This document shows positions 5,813 to 12,708 of a stretch of 13,220 nt of DNA, piece after piece. The translations under genes and the position numbers were made by a program. The stretch lies in contig CAMPGR010000107.1 in assembly GCA_946885605.1 (NCBI GenBank), positions 1 through 13,220 of the forward strand. Reading direction: 5' to 3'. The notes under the pieces were generated by a model. It worked only from the letters and a program-made list of their open reading frames with translations, had not been told where the DNA came from and did not search any database. The number at the start of each line of letters is the position of its first letter. The stretch's first letter is position 1. The stretch is from an uncultured Pseudomonadota bacterium. Lineage in GTDB: Bacteria > Pseudomonadota > Gammaproteobacteria > Burkholderiales > SG8-41.

Positions 5813-7630
5813 GTGAATTCGCAATCCCCGTCCCGCTTCAAATCCTGGATCGTCACGCTGTTTCCCTTTCTGCGGTGGCGCGCGCTCATCACCCGGGATA
5901 CGTTGCGCGCCGATGCAATGGCGGGACTCGTGGGCGCCGCGATCGTGCTGCCGCAGGGCGTTGCGTTCGCGACGCTCGCGGGGATGCCGCCGCAGTACGG
6001 GCTCTATGCCGCCATGGTGCCCGCCGTTGTCGCGGCGCTGTTCGGATCTTCGTGGCATCTCGTCTCGGGCCCGACCAACGTCATCTCGATCGTGGTGTTC
6101 GCGAGCCTGAGCCCGGTCGCCGAGCCCGGCAGCGCGGAATACATCCGCCTCGTCCTCACGCTCACCTTTCTCACCGGGGTGATGCAGCTCGCGATGGGAC
6201 TTGCGCGCATGGGCGTGCTCGTCAATTTCATCTCGCACACCGTGATCATCGGCTTTACCGCAGGCGCCGCCTGTCTCATCCTCGCCGCCCAGATTCGCAA
6301 CTTCTTCGGCATCGACATCGCGCGCGGCGCATCGTTTCCCGAGACGCTCGCCCAGTTCGCGAGCAACCTCGGCGACGTCAATCCCTACGTCACCGCGGTC
6401 GGCGCGATCACCCTCCTCTCCGGCATCGCAGCCCGGCGCTACCTGCCGCGTTTCCCGTACATGATCGTCGCAATGGTGGCGGGCAGTGCTTTCGCGCTCG
6501 CGCTGGACGCGATATTCGGCAGGGAGGCGACCGGCATCGACACCCTGGGCGCGCTGCCCGCGGCGCTGCCGGCGCTCTCCGTCCCGGATCTCTCGCCCAC
6601 CACGCTCAAGAACACGCTCCCGGTTGCGCTCGCAGTGACGATCCTCGCGCTCACCGAAGCGGTATCCATCGCGCGCGCGCTCGCGCTCCGCACGGGCCAG
6701 CGCATCGACGCCAATCAGGAATTCATAGGCCAGGGACTTTCGAACCTCTGCGGCAGTTTCTCCTCCGCCTATGCGAGCAGCGGGTCGTTCAACCGCAGCG
6801 GCGCCAACCTCGAGGCCGGAGCGCGGACCCCGCTCGCGGCGATCTTCTCCGCGGCTCTGCTCATCGTGATCCTCTTTGCGGTCGGGCCGCTGGTCGCGTT
6901 CCTGCCGCTCGCCGTCATGGGCGCGATCCTTTTCATGGTGGCCTACGGCCTTTTCGACCTCCAGCACATGCGCAACATCGTGCGCACGAGCCGGCAGGAG
7001 TCGGTGGTGATGATCGCGACCTTTCTCGCCGCCGTCTTCGCTGATCTCGAGTTCTCGATCTATGCCGGCGTGCTCCTGTCGCTCATGCTGTACCTGACGC
7101 GCACCTCGCGCCCGCTGATGCTCGACGTGAAACCGGACCCGGCACCGGACAGCTATCATTACACCGCGGACAGCGGGTTGCCGGACTGCCCGCAGCTCAA
7201 AATGGTGCGCATCAACGGCTCGATCTTCTTCGGCGCGGTGGATCACGTGCAGCGCCATCTCGAGCAGATCGACGAGGTGAACCCGAGACAGAAGCATGTC
7301 CTCATCGTGGCAAGCGGCATCAACTTCATCGACATCGCAGGCGCGGAAATGCTGGCGAACGAGGCGCGCCGGCGCCGCAGGATGGGTGGAGGGCTCTATT
7401 TCTACCGGCTCAAGGACGCGCCGCGCGCGCTCCTCGAGAAGGGCGGCTACATGAAGGACATCGGCTGGGGAAACGTCTTCCCCGTGAAAACGCGCGCGAT
7501 CGCATCGATCTATCCCAAGCTCGATTCGGAGATCTGCCGCAATTGCGGCGCGCGCATCTTCCAGGAATGCCGTGTCGCGCTGCCCAACGGCCAACCGCGC
7601 AGCGCGCCCGCTGCGCCGCGCATGGAATGA
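5813..7630 (+). CDS. SulP family inorganic anion transporter with STAS domain
   Basis: A 605-residue inner-membrane protein of the SLC26/SulP family, which carries sulfate, bicarbonate or other anions; the substrate cannot be read from sequence. The membrane domain covers about residues 30-430, with the family segments G-L-V-G-A-A-I-V-L-P-Q-G-V-A-F-A (38-53), P-P-Q-Y-G-L-Y-A (59-66) and S-G-P-T-N-V (85-90). A STAS domain follows (about 460-570), with S-G-I-N-F-I-D-I-A-G at 501-510 in place of the phospho-serine loop of anti-sigma antagonists. After it comes a cysteine-bearing tail, Cys575-x2-Cys578-x7-Cys586. The start is GTG at 5813; no strong ribosome site is seen. The stop overlaps the next gene as ATGA. 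Confidence 0.93.
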   Translation: MNSQSPSRFKSWIVTLFPFLRWRALITRDTLRADAMAGLVGAAIVLPQGVAFATLAGMPPQYGLYAAMVPAVVAALFGSSWHLVSGPTNVISIVVFASLSPVAEPGSAEYIRLVLTLTFLTGVMQLAMGLARMGVLVNFISHTVIIGFTAGAACLILAAQIRNFFGIDIARGASFPETLAQFASNLGDVNPYVTAVGAITLLSGIAARRYLPRFPYMIVAMVAGSAFALALDAIFGREATGIDTLGALPAALPALSVPDLSPTTLKNTLPVALAVTILALTEAVSIARALALRTGQRIDANQEFIGQGLSNLCGSFSSAYASSGSFNRSGANLEAGARTPLAAIFSAALLIVILFAVGPLVAFLPLAVMGAILFMVAYGLFDLQHMRNIVRTSRQESVVMIATFLAAVFADLEFSIYAGVLLSLMLYLTRTSRPLMLDVKPDPAPDSYHYTADSGLPDCPQLKMVRINGSIFFGAVDHVQRHLEQIDEVNPRQKHVLIVASGINFIDIAGAEMLANEARRRRRMGGGLYFYRLKDAPRALLEKGGYMKDIGWGNVFPVKTRAIASIYPKLDSEICRNCGARIFQECRVALPNGQPRSAPAAPRME

Positions 7631-8190
7631 GTCCCATGGCCCGGCGACTCACGCGGATCTGCACTCGAACCGGCGATAACGGGACGACCGGGCTTGCGAG
7701 CGGCAGCCGGGTCGTCAAGGACGACCCGCGCATCGAGGCGATCGGCGCCGTGGACGAATTGAACAGCGTGCTGGGCGTCCTGCTCGCCGAAGCGCTGCCG
7801 GAGGGCGTGCGCGAGTGCGTGACCCGCGTTCAGCATGAGCTTTTCGACCTCGGCGGTGAATTGAGCCTGCCTGGACACGCTGCGATGACCGATGCCCATG
7901 TCGACCGTCTCGAAGCAGAGCTCGAACATTACAACGGGGAGCTTCCTGCGTTGAAGGATTTCATTCTTCCCGGTGGCTCGCGCGCTGCGGCGCTCGCGCA
8001 CGTTGCGCGCGCCACGTGCCGGCGCGCGGAGCGGCGCCTCGTCGCGCTCGCGCATCGCGACACCTTGCCCCCGGCCGTCCTTCAGTACGTGAACCGGCTC
8101 TCCGATCTCCTGTTCATCCTCGCACGCACACTCAACCGCTTCGCCGGGGAGGGCGATGTGCTGTGGCAGCCGGCCGAGCGCCCGAAATAA
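7627..8190 (+). CDS. pduO: PduO-type cob(I)alamin adenosyltransferase
   Basis: A 187-residue cytoplasmic enzyme that transfers the adenosyl group of ATP to cob(I)alamin, making adenosylcobalamin. Motifs include the N-terminal ATP-binding T-R-T-G-D-N-G-T-T-G-L (about residues 11-21), the G-A-V-D-E-L-N-S segment, F-I-L-P-G-G-S, C-R-R-A-E-R-R, and the C-terminal Y-V-N-R-L-S-D-L-L-F of this family. It is not the CobA/BtuR type. The ATG at 7627 overlaps the sulP stop (ATGA); a second ATG at 7636 gives M-A-R-R-L-T-R-I, closer to usual family starts, with a weak GGA upstream, so the first three residues are uncertain. The convergent next gene encodes a B12-binding protein. Confidence 0.93.
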   Translation: MSPMARRLTRICTRTGDNGTTGLASGSRVVKDDPRIEAIGAVDELNSVLGVLLAEALPEGVRECVTRVQHELFDLGGELSLPGHAAMTDAHVDRLEAELEHYNGELPALKDFILPGGSRAAALAHVARATCRRAERRLVALAHRDTLPPAVLQYVNRLSDLLFILARTLNRFAGEGDVLWQPAERPK

Positions 8191-8199
8191 GCGTGATGG

Positions 8200-9093
8200 T
8201 CACGGCCGTTCGCGCCTGATTCGCTCCAGCCCCTCGCACACCGCCCGCGCGCCGGCGGCGATACGCGGGGTTGCACGCTGGATCACGTCCGGCGCGACGT
8301 GCACGAGCGCCATCTCCCGCAACGCCCGAATGGAATAACTGCGCCACTGCGCGGCGAAGGCCTGCGCGTGGAGCCCCGAGCCGCCGCCGACTATCGCCCG
8401 CGGGCCTGTCGCAAGCACCGCTTCCAACGATACCGCGGGCGTGAGCGAACGTGCCTCGGCAAAGACATTGACGCCGCCACAGAGCTCGATCACGTCGCTG
8501 ATGACATGCCGGCCGTTGATCGTAATGAGCGGCCGATGCCATATCTCGTAGAACACGCGAATCGCAGGCCGGCTGCTGTAGCGCTCGCGCAGCGCCGCCA
8601 TATCGGCGTCGAAGGCGGCCGCCGCCTGATCGGCGGCCGCACGCGTTCCGGCGAGAGCGCCCACGGTGCGCATGAGCCGGGTGATGTCGGCGAGGCGCGA
8701 GGGCTCGGTTACGAACACCGGCACGCGGAGACGCTCCAGCCGCAGCAGGTCGCCAGCCGGATTGCCGCTTTTCCATGCCAGGACGAGATCGGGCTTGAGC
8801 TGCAGGAGGCGCTCCGCATCGATGCGCGAAGCATCGCCTACGCGCGGCACATCGCGCGCCGCCGGCGGATAGTCGCTGAAGAGCACGGTGCCGATGAGCT
8901 TGTCGCCTGCACCGGCGGCGAACACGATTTCCGCCAGATGCGGCGCGAGCGTGACGATACGCGCCGCCGGCGCGGCGAGGCGCACGATCGCCCCACGGTC
9001 GTCCGCGTGTTCGATGAAAGAGGAAGCCGGAGGCGAAAAGGCAAACGCGGCGCACCACAGCGCGAAGGCACACGCTGCCGGATTCCGCGACAC
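8200..9093 (-). CDS. btuF: BtuF-like periplasmic cobalamin-binding protein
   Basis: A 297-residue periplasmic substrate-binding protein of the helical-backbone class III type (BtuF/FhuD/TroA-like). Residues 1-25 look like a signal peptide. The BtuF-type features are A-P-A-A-R-I-V-T-L-A-P-H-L-A-E-I-V-F-A-A-G-A (from about 41), D-Y-P-P-A-A (74-79), V-G-D-A-S, and L-K-P-D-L-V-L-A-W (99-107). It should deliver B12 to an ABC transporter (BtuCD), which is not in the window. The start is GTG at 9093. It is the last gene of a minus-strand unit, 20 bases after the cyclic-nucleotide-binding gene, and ends nine bases from the end of the convergent adenosyltransferase gene. A siderophore- or heme-binding role is less likely given that neighbour. 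Confidence 0.85.
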   Translation of the reverse strand: MSRNPAACAFALWCAAFAFSPPASSFIEHADDRGAIVRLAAPAARIVTLAPHLAEIVFAAGAGDKLIGTVLFSDYPPAARDVPRVGDASRIDAERLLQLKPDLVLAWKSGNPAGDLLRLERLRVPVFVTEPSRLADITRLMRTVGALAGTRAAADQAAAAFDADMAALRERYSSRPAIRVFYEIWHRPLITINGRHVISDVIELCGGVNVFAEARSLTPAVSLEAVLATGPRAIVGGGSGLHAQAFAAQWRSYSIRALREMALVHVAPDVIQRATPRIAAGARAVCEGLERIRRERP

Positions 9094-9113
9094 GGCAAAA
9101 AACGGGGACGCGG

Positions 9114-9659
9114 CTACGCGCCGCCTTCCAGATAATGCAGCAGCTTCGCGCTCGTCTGCCGCAGCCGCAGCGAAAGCATGGTGACGAGCTTGACGAGTAT
9201 CCTGGAGCCGAGGCTGGGATGATCGAGGATGATCTTCGCCATGTTGTCGCGGCTCAGCACCGCGAACATCGTGGGGCGCGTCGCGAGGCAGGTGGCGAAA
9301 CGCGGCTCGCCGTCGATCATCGACATCTCGCCGAGCGTCATGCCGGGCCCCACGGTCGTCATGTGCTGCTGCTCGCCGCCCACGCCCTTCTTGAGAATGT
9401 CGACGTCGCCTTCGATGATGAGCAGCATGAAGTCGCCCGCGTCCCCCTCCCGGATGATGATCTCCCCGGGGCGCGCGCGATAGACGTCCATGTACTCGGC
9501 GAGCCCGGCGATGTCCTCGCGCGAGAATTCCGCGAAAAACTGGGATTTGCCGACGAGGTCGGAAATCTCGCGCGCAAGCGCCGTCCCCTTGCCGATTTTC
9601 TCAAGGCGCAGGAGATTGTCCTGGTCGGACGCAGCGAGTTCGGTTTCTTCCTGTGCCAT
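9114..9659 (-). CDS. Stand-alone cyclic-nucleotide-binding domain protein
   Basis: A 181-residue protein with one CRP/PKA-type cyclic-nucleotide-binding domain (about residues 38-145) between a polar N-terminal 30 residues and a C-terminal helix. The phosphate-binding cassette is T-L-G-E-M-S-M-I-D-G-E-P-R-F-A-T (108-123), with Gly110, Glu111, Arg120 and Ala122 as in PKA-type domains, so nucleotide binding looks intact. No helix-turn-helix follows, so it is not a CRP-like DNA-binding regulator, and there is no enzyme or membrane domain. The C-terminal helix S-R-I-L-V-K-L-V-T-M-L-S-L-R-L-R-Q-T-S (about 152-170) may mediate dimers. It lies 14 bases after aroG and 20 before btuF, so all three are probably co-transcribed. 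The ligand and output are unknown. Confidence 0.88.
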   Translation of the reverse strand: MAQEETELAASDQDNLLRLEKIGKGTALAREISDLVGKSQFFAEFSREDIAGLAEYMDVYRARPGEIIIREGDAGDFMLLIIEGDVDILKKGVGGEQQHMTTVGPGMTLGEMSMIDGEPRFATCLATRPTMFAVLSRDNMAKIILDHPSLGSRILVKLVTMLSLRLRQTSAKLLHYLEGGA

Positions 9660-9673
9660 CCGCGATGCGCGCG

Positions 9674-10747
9674 CTACTCCGCTTCCACCTCGGCCTTGAC
9701 GCGTCTCTTGACGACGGCATTGGCCAGGATATCGAGCAGCTCGCGACTCTCCTCCCACCCGAGACAACCGTCCGTGATGCTCTGCCCGTATACGAGCTCC
9801 TTGCCCGGAACGAGATCCTGCCTTCCGGCCTTGAGATGGCTCTCCGCCATCACCCCGAAGATGCGATCCTGCCCGCCGGCGATCTGCTTCGCAACATCGC
9901 GCCCGACCTCGACCTGCTTCTCGGGCTTCTTGCTGCTGTTGCCGTGGCTGAAATCGATCATGATGCGTCCCGGGACGCCCGCCTCCGCCAGATCCCGCAC
10001 TGCGGCTTCCACATAGGCCGCCTCGTAGTTCGGCTGCTTGCCGCCGCGCAGGATGATATGACAGTCCTCGTTCCCGGTCGTGGACACGATCGCCGAATGG
10101 CCGCCCTTGGTGACCGACAGGAAATGATGCGGCGACTGCGCGGCGCGAATCGCGTCGAGCGCGATGCGGATATTGCCGTCGGTCCCGTTCTTGAAGCCGA
10201 CCGGACAGGAAAGGCCCGACGCGAGCTCGCGGTGGATCTGGCTCTCGGTGGTGCGTGCGCCGATCGCGCCCCAGGACACGAGGTCCGCGATGTACTGTGG
10301 CGTGATCATGTCCAGAAACTCGCATGCCACCGGCATGCCCATGTCGTTCAAATCGAGCAGCAGCTCGCGCGCGATGCGCAATCCCTCGTTGATGCGGAAA
10401 CTGCCGTCGAGCCGCGGATCGTTGATAAGTCCTTTCCAACCCACCGTCGTGCGCGGCTTCTCGAAATAAACCCGCATCATGACGAGCAGCTCGCTCGCAA
10501 GCTGGTCCTTCGCCTCCTTCAGCCGCGCTGCATACTCCTTCGCCGCCTTGACGTCGTGGATCGAGCACGGGCCCATGATGACAAGCAACCGATCGTCGGC
10601 GCCATGCAATATGCGATGGATATCACGGCGCGTGTCGTACACCGTTTTCGCAGCCTTTTCCGACACCGGGAACTCCCGCACCACGTGGGAGGGCGGCACC
10701 AGCTCCTTGATTTCCTTGATGCGCAGATCGTCGGTCTTGTGCGGCAT
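9674..10747 (-). CDS. aroG: 3-deoxy-7-phosphoheptulonate synthase, class I (AroG type)
   Basis: A 357-residue DAHP synthase that condenses phosphoenolpyruvate with erythrose 4-phosphate, the first step of the shikimate pathway. It aligns without gaps to E. coli AroG as I recall it over most of its length: D-D-L-R-I-K-E-I-K-E-L near the start, V-Y-F-E-K-P-R-T-T-V-G-W-K-G-L-I-N-D-P, and G-A-R-T-T-E-S-Q. The metal ligands Cys61, His268, Glu302 and Asp326 are all in place. Residues tied to feedback inhibition in E. coli AroG (Asp146, Pro150, Gln151, Ser180, Ser211) are also present, suggesting Phe-type allosteric control, although the inhibitor cannot be proven from sequence. The ATG at 10747 gives the normal family start. 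A short acidic tail (E-V-E-A-E) extends the C terminus. Confidence 0.96.
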   Translation of the reverse strand: MPHKTDDLRIKEIKELVPPSHVVREFPVSEKAAKTVYDTRRDIHRILHGADDRLLVIMGPCSIHDVKAAKEYAARLKEAKDQLASELLVMMRVYFEKPRTTVGWKGLINDPRLDGSFRINEGLRIARELLLDLNDMGMPVACEFLDMITPQYIADLVSWGAIGARTTESQIHRELASGLSCPVGFKNGTDGNIRIALDAIRAAQSPHHFLSVTKGGHSAIVSTTGNEDCHIILRGGKQPNYEAAYVEAAVRDLAEAGVPGRIMIDFSHGNSSKKPEKQVEVGRDVAKQIAGGQDRIFGVMAESHLKAGRQDLVPGKELVYGQSITDGCLGWEESRELLDILANAVVKRRVKAEVEAE

Positions 10748-10776
10748 GTCCGTATTAGTGTTCGTGAAATCAACGC

Positions 10777-10782
10777 ATTATA
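10777..10782 (-). promoter_or_regulatory. -10 element of the aroG unit
   Basis: A perfect TATAAT on the minus strand, 29 bases before the aroG ATG. I find no good -35 at 16-18 bases upstream (CCTACC at 17). It would serve aroG, the cyclic-nucleotide-binding gene and btuF. Confidence 0.5.
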
Positions 10783-10814
10783 AACCACAACCGGGCGCGG
10801 GTAGGCGATGACGC

Positions 10815-10856
10815 GTGAAAGGTGAAGAGTAAACGGTGAACCGTGAAGGGTCAGCA
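10815..10856 (+). repeat. Array of six degenerate tandem heptamers, left arm
   Basis: Six consecutive 7-base units: GTGAAAG, GTGAAGA, GTAAACG, GTGAACC, GTGAAGG, GTCAGCA. The consensus is GTGAANG. A12-base piece, AGTAAACGGTGA (10828-10839), pairs with TCACGGTTTACT (10904-10915) in the right arm with one mismatch, so the two arms could fold together. Confidence 0.75.
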
Positions 10857-10900
10857 GACCGCGAGCCGCTATGACGACGTAAAGGAGGCGGCGTACAGAC

Positions 10901-10977
10901 CGCTCACGGTTTACTGCTAACGGTTACGGGTCACGGGGTTAGCGCTTCCCCGGCTACCGTTACCGTTCGCCGTTCAG
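10901..10977 (-). repeat. Arrays of degenerate heptamers in opposite orientation, right arm
   Basis: Period-7 units run in inverted sense. First block (10901-10942): CGCTCAC, GGTTTAC, TGCTAAC, GGTTACG, GGTCACG, GGGTTAG. Second block (10950-10977): CCGGCTA, CCGTTAC, CGTTCGC, CGTTCAG. They read as complement variants of the left-arm GTGAANG units. GCTAAC (10916-10921) and GTTAGC (10938-10943) can also pair locally. A 44-base non-repeated centre (10857-10900) lies between the arms. Confidence 0.65.
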
Positions 10978-10980
10978 GTT

Positions 10981-11128
10981 CTTAGAGTGCCTAACATAAT
11001 GAAGCGCGTGCTGCGTTGTCACGATTTTGGCTCAGGGCGGGAAGCGAGCCGCAGTGAATATCGCGAATATTCACAAGGGGAGCGACAAAGCCATGGGCCA
11101 AAACTCCATTATGTTAGGCACTCTTAGA
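10981..11128. mobile_element. MITE-like structured element with 18-bp perfect inverted ends
   Basis: AGAGTGCCTAACATAATG at 10984-11001 is repeated as its exact reverse complement at 11107-11124; the match extends outward to 22 bases with one mismatch. Inside are nested inverted repeats TTTTGGC/GCCAAAA (11025-11031 and 11097-11103) and GTGAATAT/ATATTCAC (11054-11061 and 11067-11074; five-base loop). CTTAGA occurs at both outer edges in the same orientation (10981-10986 and 11123-11128) and may be a target duplication overlapping the ends. No coding capacity. The element could be a non-autonomous transposon relic or a repeat-type RNA/terminator structure; the parent family was not recognised. 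Confidence 0.55.
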
Positions 11129-12626
11129 CAGTGCCGCCGACGGTGAGCCCGTCGATACGCAGCGTGGGCTGGCCCACGCCGACCGGCACGCTTTGCCCTT
11201 CCTTGCCACAGGTGCCCACGCCGGGGTCGAGGGTCAGGTCGTTGCCGATCATCGCAACGCGCGTCAGCGCGTCGGGGCCGTTCCCGATCAGAGTGGCGCC
11301 TCGAACCGGATAGGTGATGCGCCCGTTCTCGATCATGTACGCTTCCGAGGCGGAGAAGACGAACTTGCCGTTCGTGATGTCCACCTGCCCGCCGCCGAAA
11401 TTGACGGCGTACAAGCCCTTCGAGACGGAGGCGATGATCTCCTGCGGGTCAGCCGTGCCGTTCAGCATGTAGGTGTTCGTCATGCGCGGCATCGGGATAT
11501 GCGCGAACGACTCGCGGCGGCCGTTGCCGGTGACCGGCAATCTCATCAGCCGCGCATTGAGCGTGTCCTGCATGTAATTGCGCAGCACGCCGTTTTCGAT
11601 CAGCACGTTGCGCTGCGTCGGATTGCCTTCATCGTCGATGTTGAGCGAGCCGCGCCGCCGCGCGAGGGTGCCGTCGTCGACGACCGTCACGCCGGGCGCT
11701 GCCACGCGCTCGCCGATGCGCCCGGTGAAGGCGGAGGTGCCCTTCCGGTTGAAGTCGCCTTCGAGGCCGTGACCGATCGCTTCGTGCAGGAGGATGCCCG
11801 GCCACCCCGATCCCAGCACGACGGTCATTGTCCCAGCCGGCGCCGGACGCGCCTCCAGGTTGACCAGCGCCTGGTCGACCGCCTCCTTCGCGTAATCCTC
11901 CAGCACCGCATCGGTGAAGTAACCGTAGTCGAACCGGCCGCCGCCGCCCGCGCTCCCCTGCTCGCGTCGCCCTTCGTGCTCGACGATCACCTGCAGCGAC
12001 ACGCGCACCAGCGGCCGCACGTCAGCAGCGAGCATGCCGTCGCTGCGTGCGACGAGAACGACTTCGTACTCGCCGGCGAGCCATGCCATCACTTGCGTCA
12101 CACGCGGATCGCGCGCCCGCGCCAAACGCTCCAGCCGCTCGAGCAGCGCCACCTTCTCGGCATCGCTCAGGCTCGCAAGCGGATCGTTGGGTGCATAGAG
12201 ATTGTGGCCGATGCCCCGCTTCGCCACCTGCACCGCGTTGCCGCCGCCCTGCCGGGCGATCGCGCGCGTCGCCTGCGCCGCGGCGGCCAGCGCCTCGCGG
12301 CTGATGTCGTCGGAATAGGCGAACGCGGTTTTCTCCCCGCTCACGGCGCGCACGCCCACGCCCTGATCGATATTGAAGCTGCCGGACTTGACGATCCCCT
12401 CTTCCAGGCTCCAGGACTCGCAGCGGCTGTACTGGAAGTAGAGATCGGCGTAATCCACGCGGTGGGCCATGATGTGTCCGAACACGGCCTGCAGGCGCTG
12501 GTTGTCGAGTGCGTAAGGCGCGAGCAGCGTGGCGTCTGCGGTGGCGAAGAGCTGCTCGGGCTGCACCTGCTCGGGCTGCACCAAAATTTCAGTCTTGAGG
12601 GTTTCAGTCTTGAGGGAAGTTGCCAT
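11124..12626 (-). CDS. tldD: TldD, metalloprotease subunit of the TldD/TldE complex
   Basis: A 500-residue cytoplasmic protein of the TldD/PmbA family. With TldE (PmbA) it forms a zinc protease that degrades unfolded peptides; in E. coli it matures microcin B17 and degrades CcdA. The zinc motif H-E-A-I-G-H is at 281-286, and Cys473 in G-T-C-G-K-E-G lies exactly 192 residues after the first His, as for the E. coli zinc ligands. The N-terminal domain has D-Y-A-D-L-Y-F-Q (58-65) and [10 protein letters not shown] (85-94). About 20 extra N-terminal residues compared with E. coli include the duplicated L-K-T-E-T and V-Q-P-E-Q units. The stop codon abuts the inverted-repeat element. tldE is not in the window. 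It is probably downstream of the nitrilase gene in one unit. Confidence 0.95.
   Translation of the reverse strand: MATSLKTETLKTEILVQPEQVQPEQLFATADATLLAPYALDNQRLQAVFGHIMAHRVDYADLYFQYSRCESWSLEEGIVKSGSFNIDQGVGVRAVSGEKTAFAYSDDISREALAAAAQATRAIARQGGGNAVQVAKRGIGHNLYAPNDPLASLSDAEKVALLERLERLARARDPRVTQVMAWLAGEYEVVLVARSDGMLAADVRPLVRVSLQVIVEHEGRREQGSAGGGGRFDYGYFTDAVLEDYAKEAVDQALVNLEARPAPAGTMTVVLGSGWPGILLHEAIGHGLEGDFNRKGTSAFTGRIGERVAAPGVTVVDDGTLARRRGSLNIDDEGNPTQRNVLIENGVLRNYMQDTLNARLMRLPVTGNGRRESFAHIPMPRMTNTYMLNGTADPQEIIASVSKGLYAVNFGGGQVDITNGKFVFSASEAYMIENGRITYPVRGATLIGNGPDALTRVAMIGNDLTLDPGVGTCGKEGQSVPVGVGQPTLRIDGLTVGGTV
12552..12581 (-). repeat. 15-bp tandem duplication inside tldD
   Basis: CTGCTCGGGCTGCAC occurs twice in tandem (12552-12566 and 12567-12581) with no mismatch. 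It encodes V-Q-P-E-Q twice and keeps the frame. Confidence 0.9.
12587..12616 (-). repeat. Second 15-bp tandem duplication inside tldD
   Basis: TTTCAGTCTTGAGGG occurs twice in tandem (12587-12601 and 12602-12616) with no mismatch. It encodes the repeated L-K-T-E-T / L-K-T-E-I region and keeps the frame. It lies only five bases from the first duplication. Confidence 0.9.
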
Positions 12627-12708
12627 GAATGTCGCCGTTGATCGTTTAATGAACGTTAGATGAGGCCGAATTCAGCGCGCGCAACCATGCGCCCACTGAG
12701 CACGAGCC

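Noticed and set aside
5810..7594. A 594-residue open frame on the minus strand opposite sulP
   Set aside because: Its translation is charged, Arg/Glu/His-rich low complexity typical of the antisense of a GC-rich gene. The plus-strand frame encodes a clear SulP protein.
8190..8200. Bidirectional terminator between pduO and btuF
   Set aside because: Only nine bases separate the stops, and I see no GC hairpin followed by T-run on either strand.
7600..9113. Cobalamin riboswitch for the B12 genes
   Set aside because: The adenosyltransferase start overlaps the sulP stop, and btuF has only 20 bases upstream, so there is no room for a ~200-base aptamer at either gene.
9660..10568. An upstream in-frame extension of the cyclic-nucleotide-binding protein through most of aroG
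   Set aside because: The extension is out of frame with the conserved DAHP synthase and is low-complexity. The ATG at 9659 gives a plain family-length protein.
10989..11119. Integron attC site (GCCTAAC ... GTTAGGC, 131 bases)
   Set aside because: The outer cores fit RYYYAAC/GTTRRRY and the length is in range. However, the bases between core and next box pair perfectly instead of forming an unpaired spacer, no L-box pair follows, and no integrase or cassette array is seen.
11193..12641. A 482-residue open frame on the plus strand opposite tldD
   Set aside because: It is the shadow of tldD: no recognisable domain, Arg/His/Ala-rich composition, while the minus strand carries full TldD motifs.
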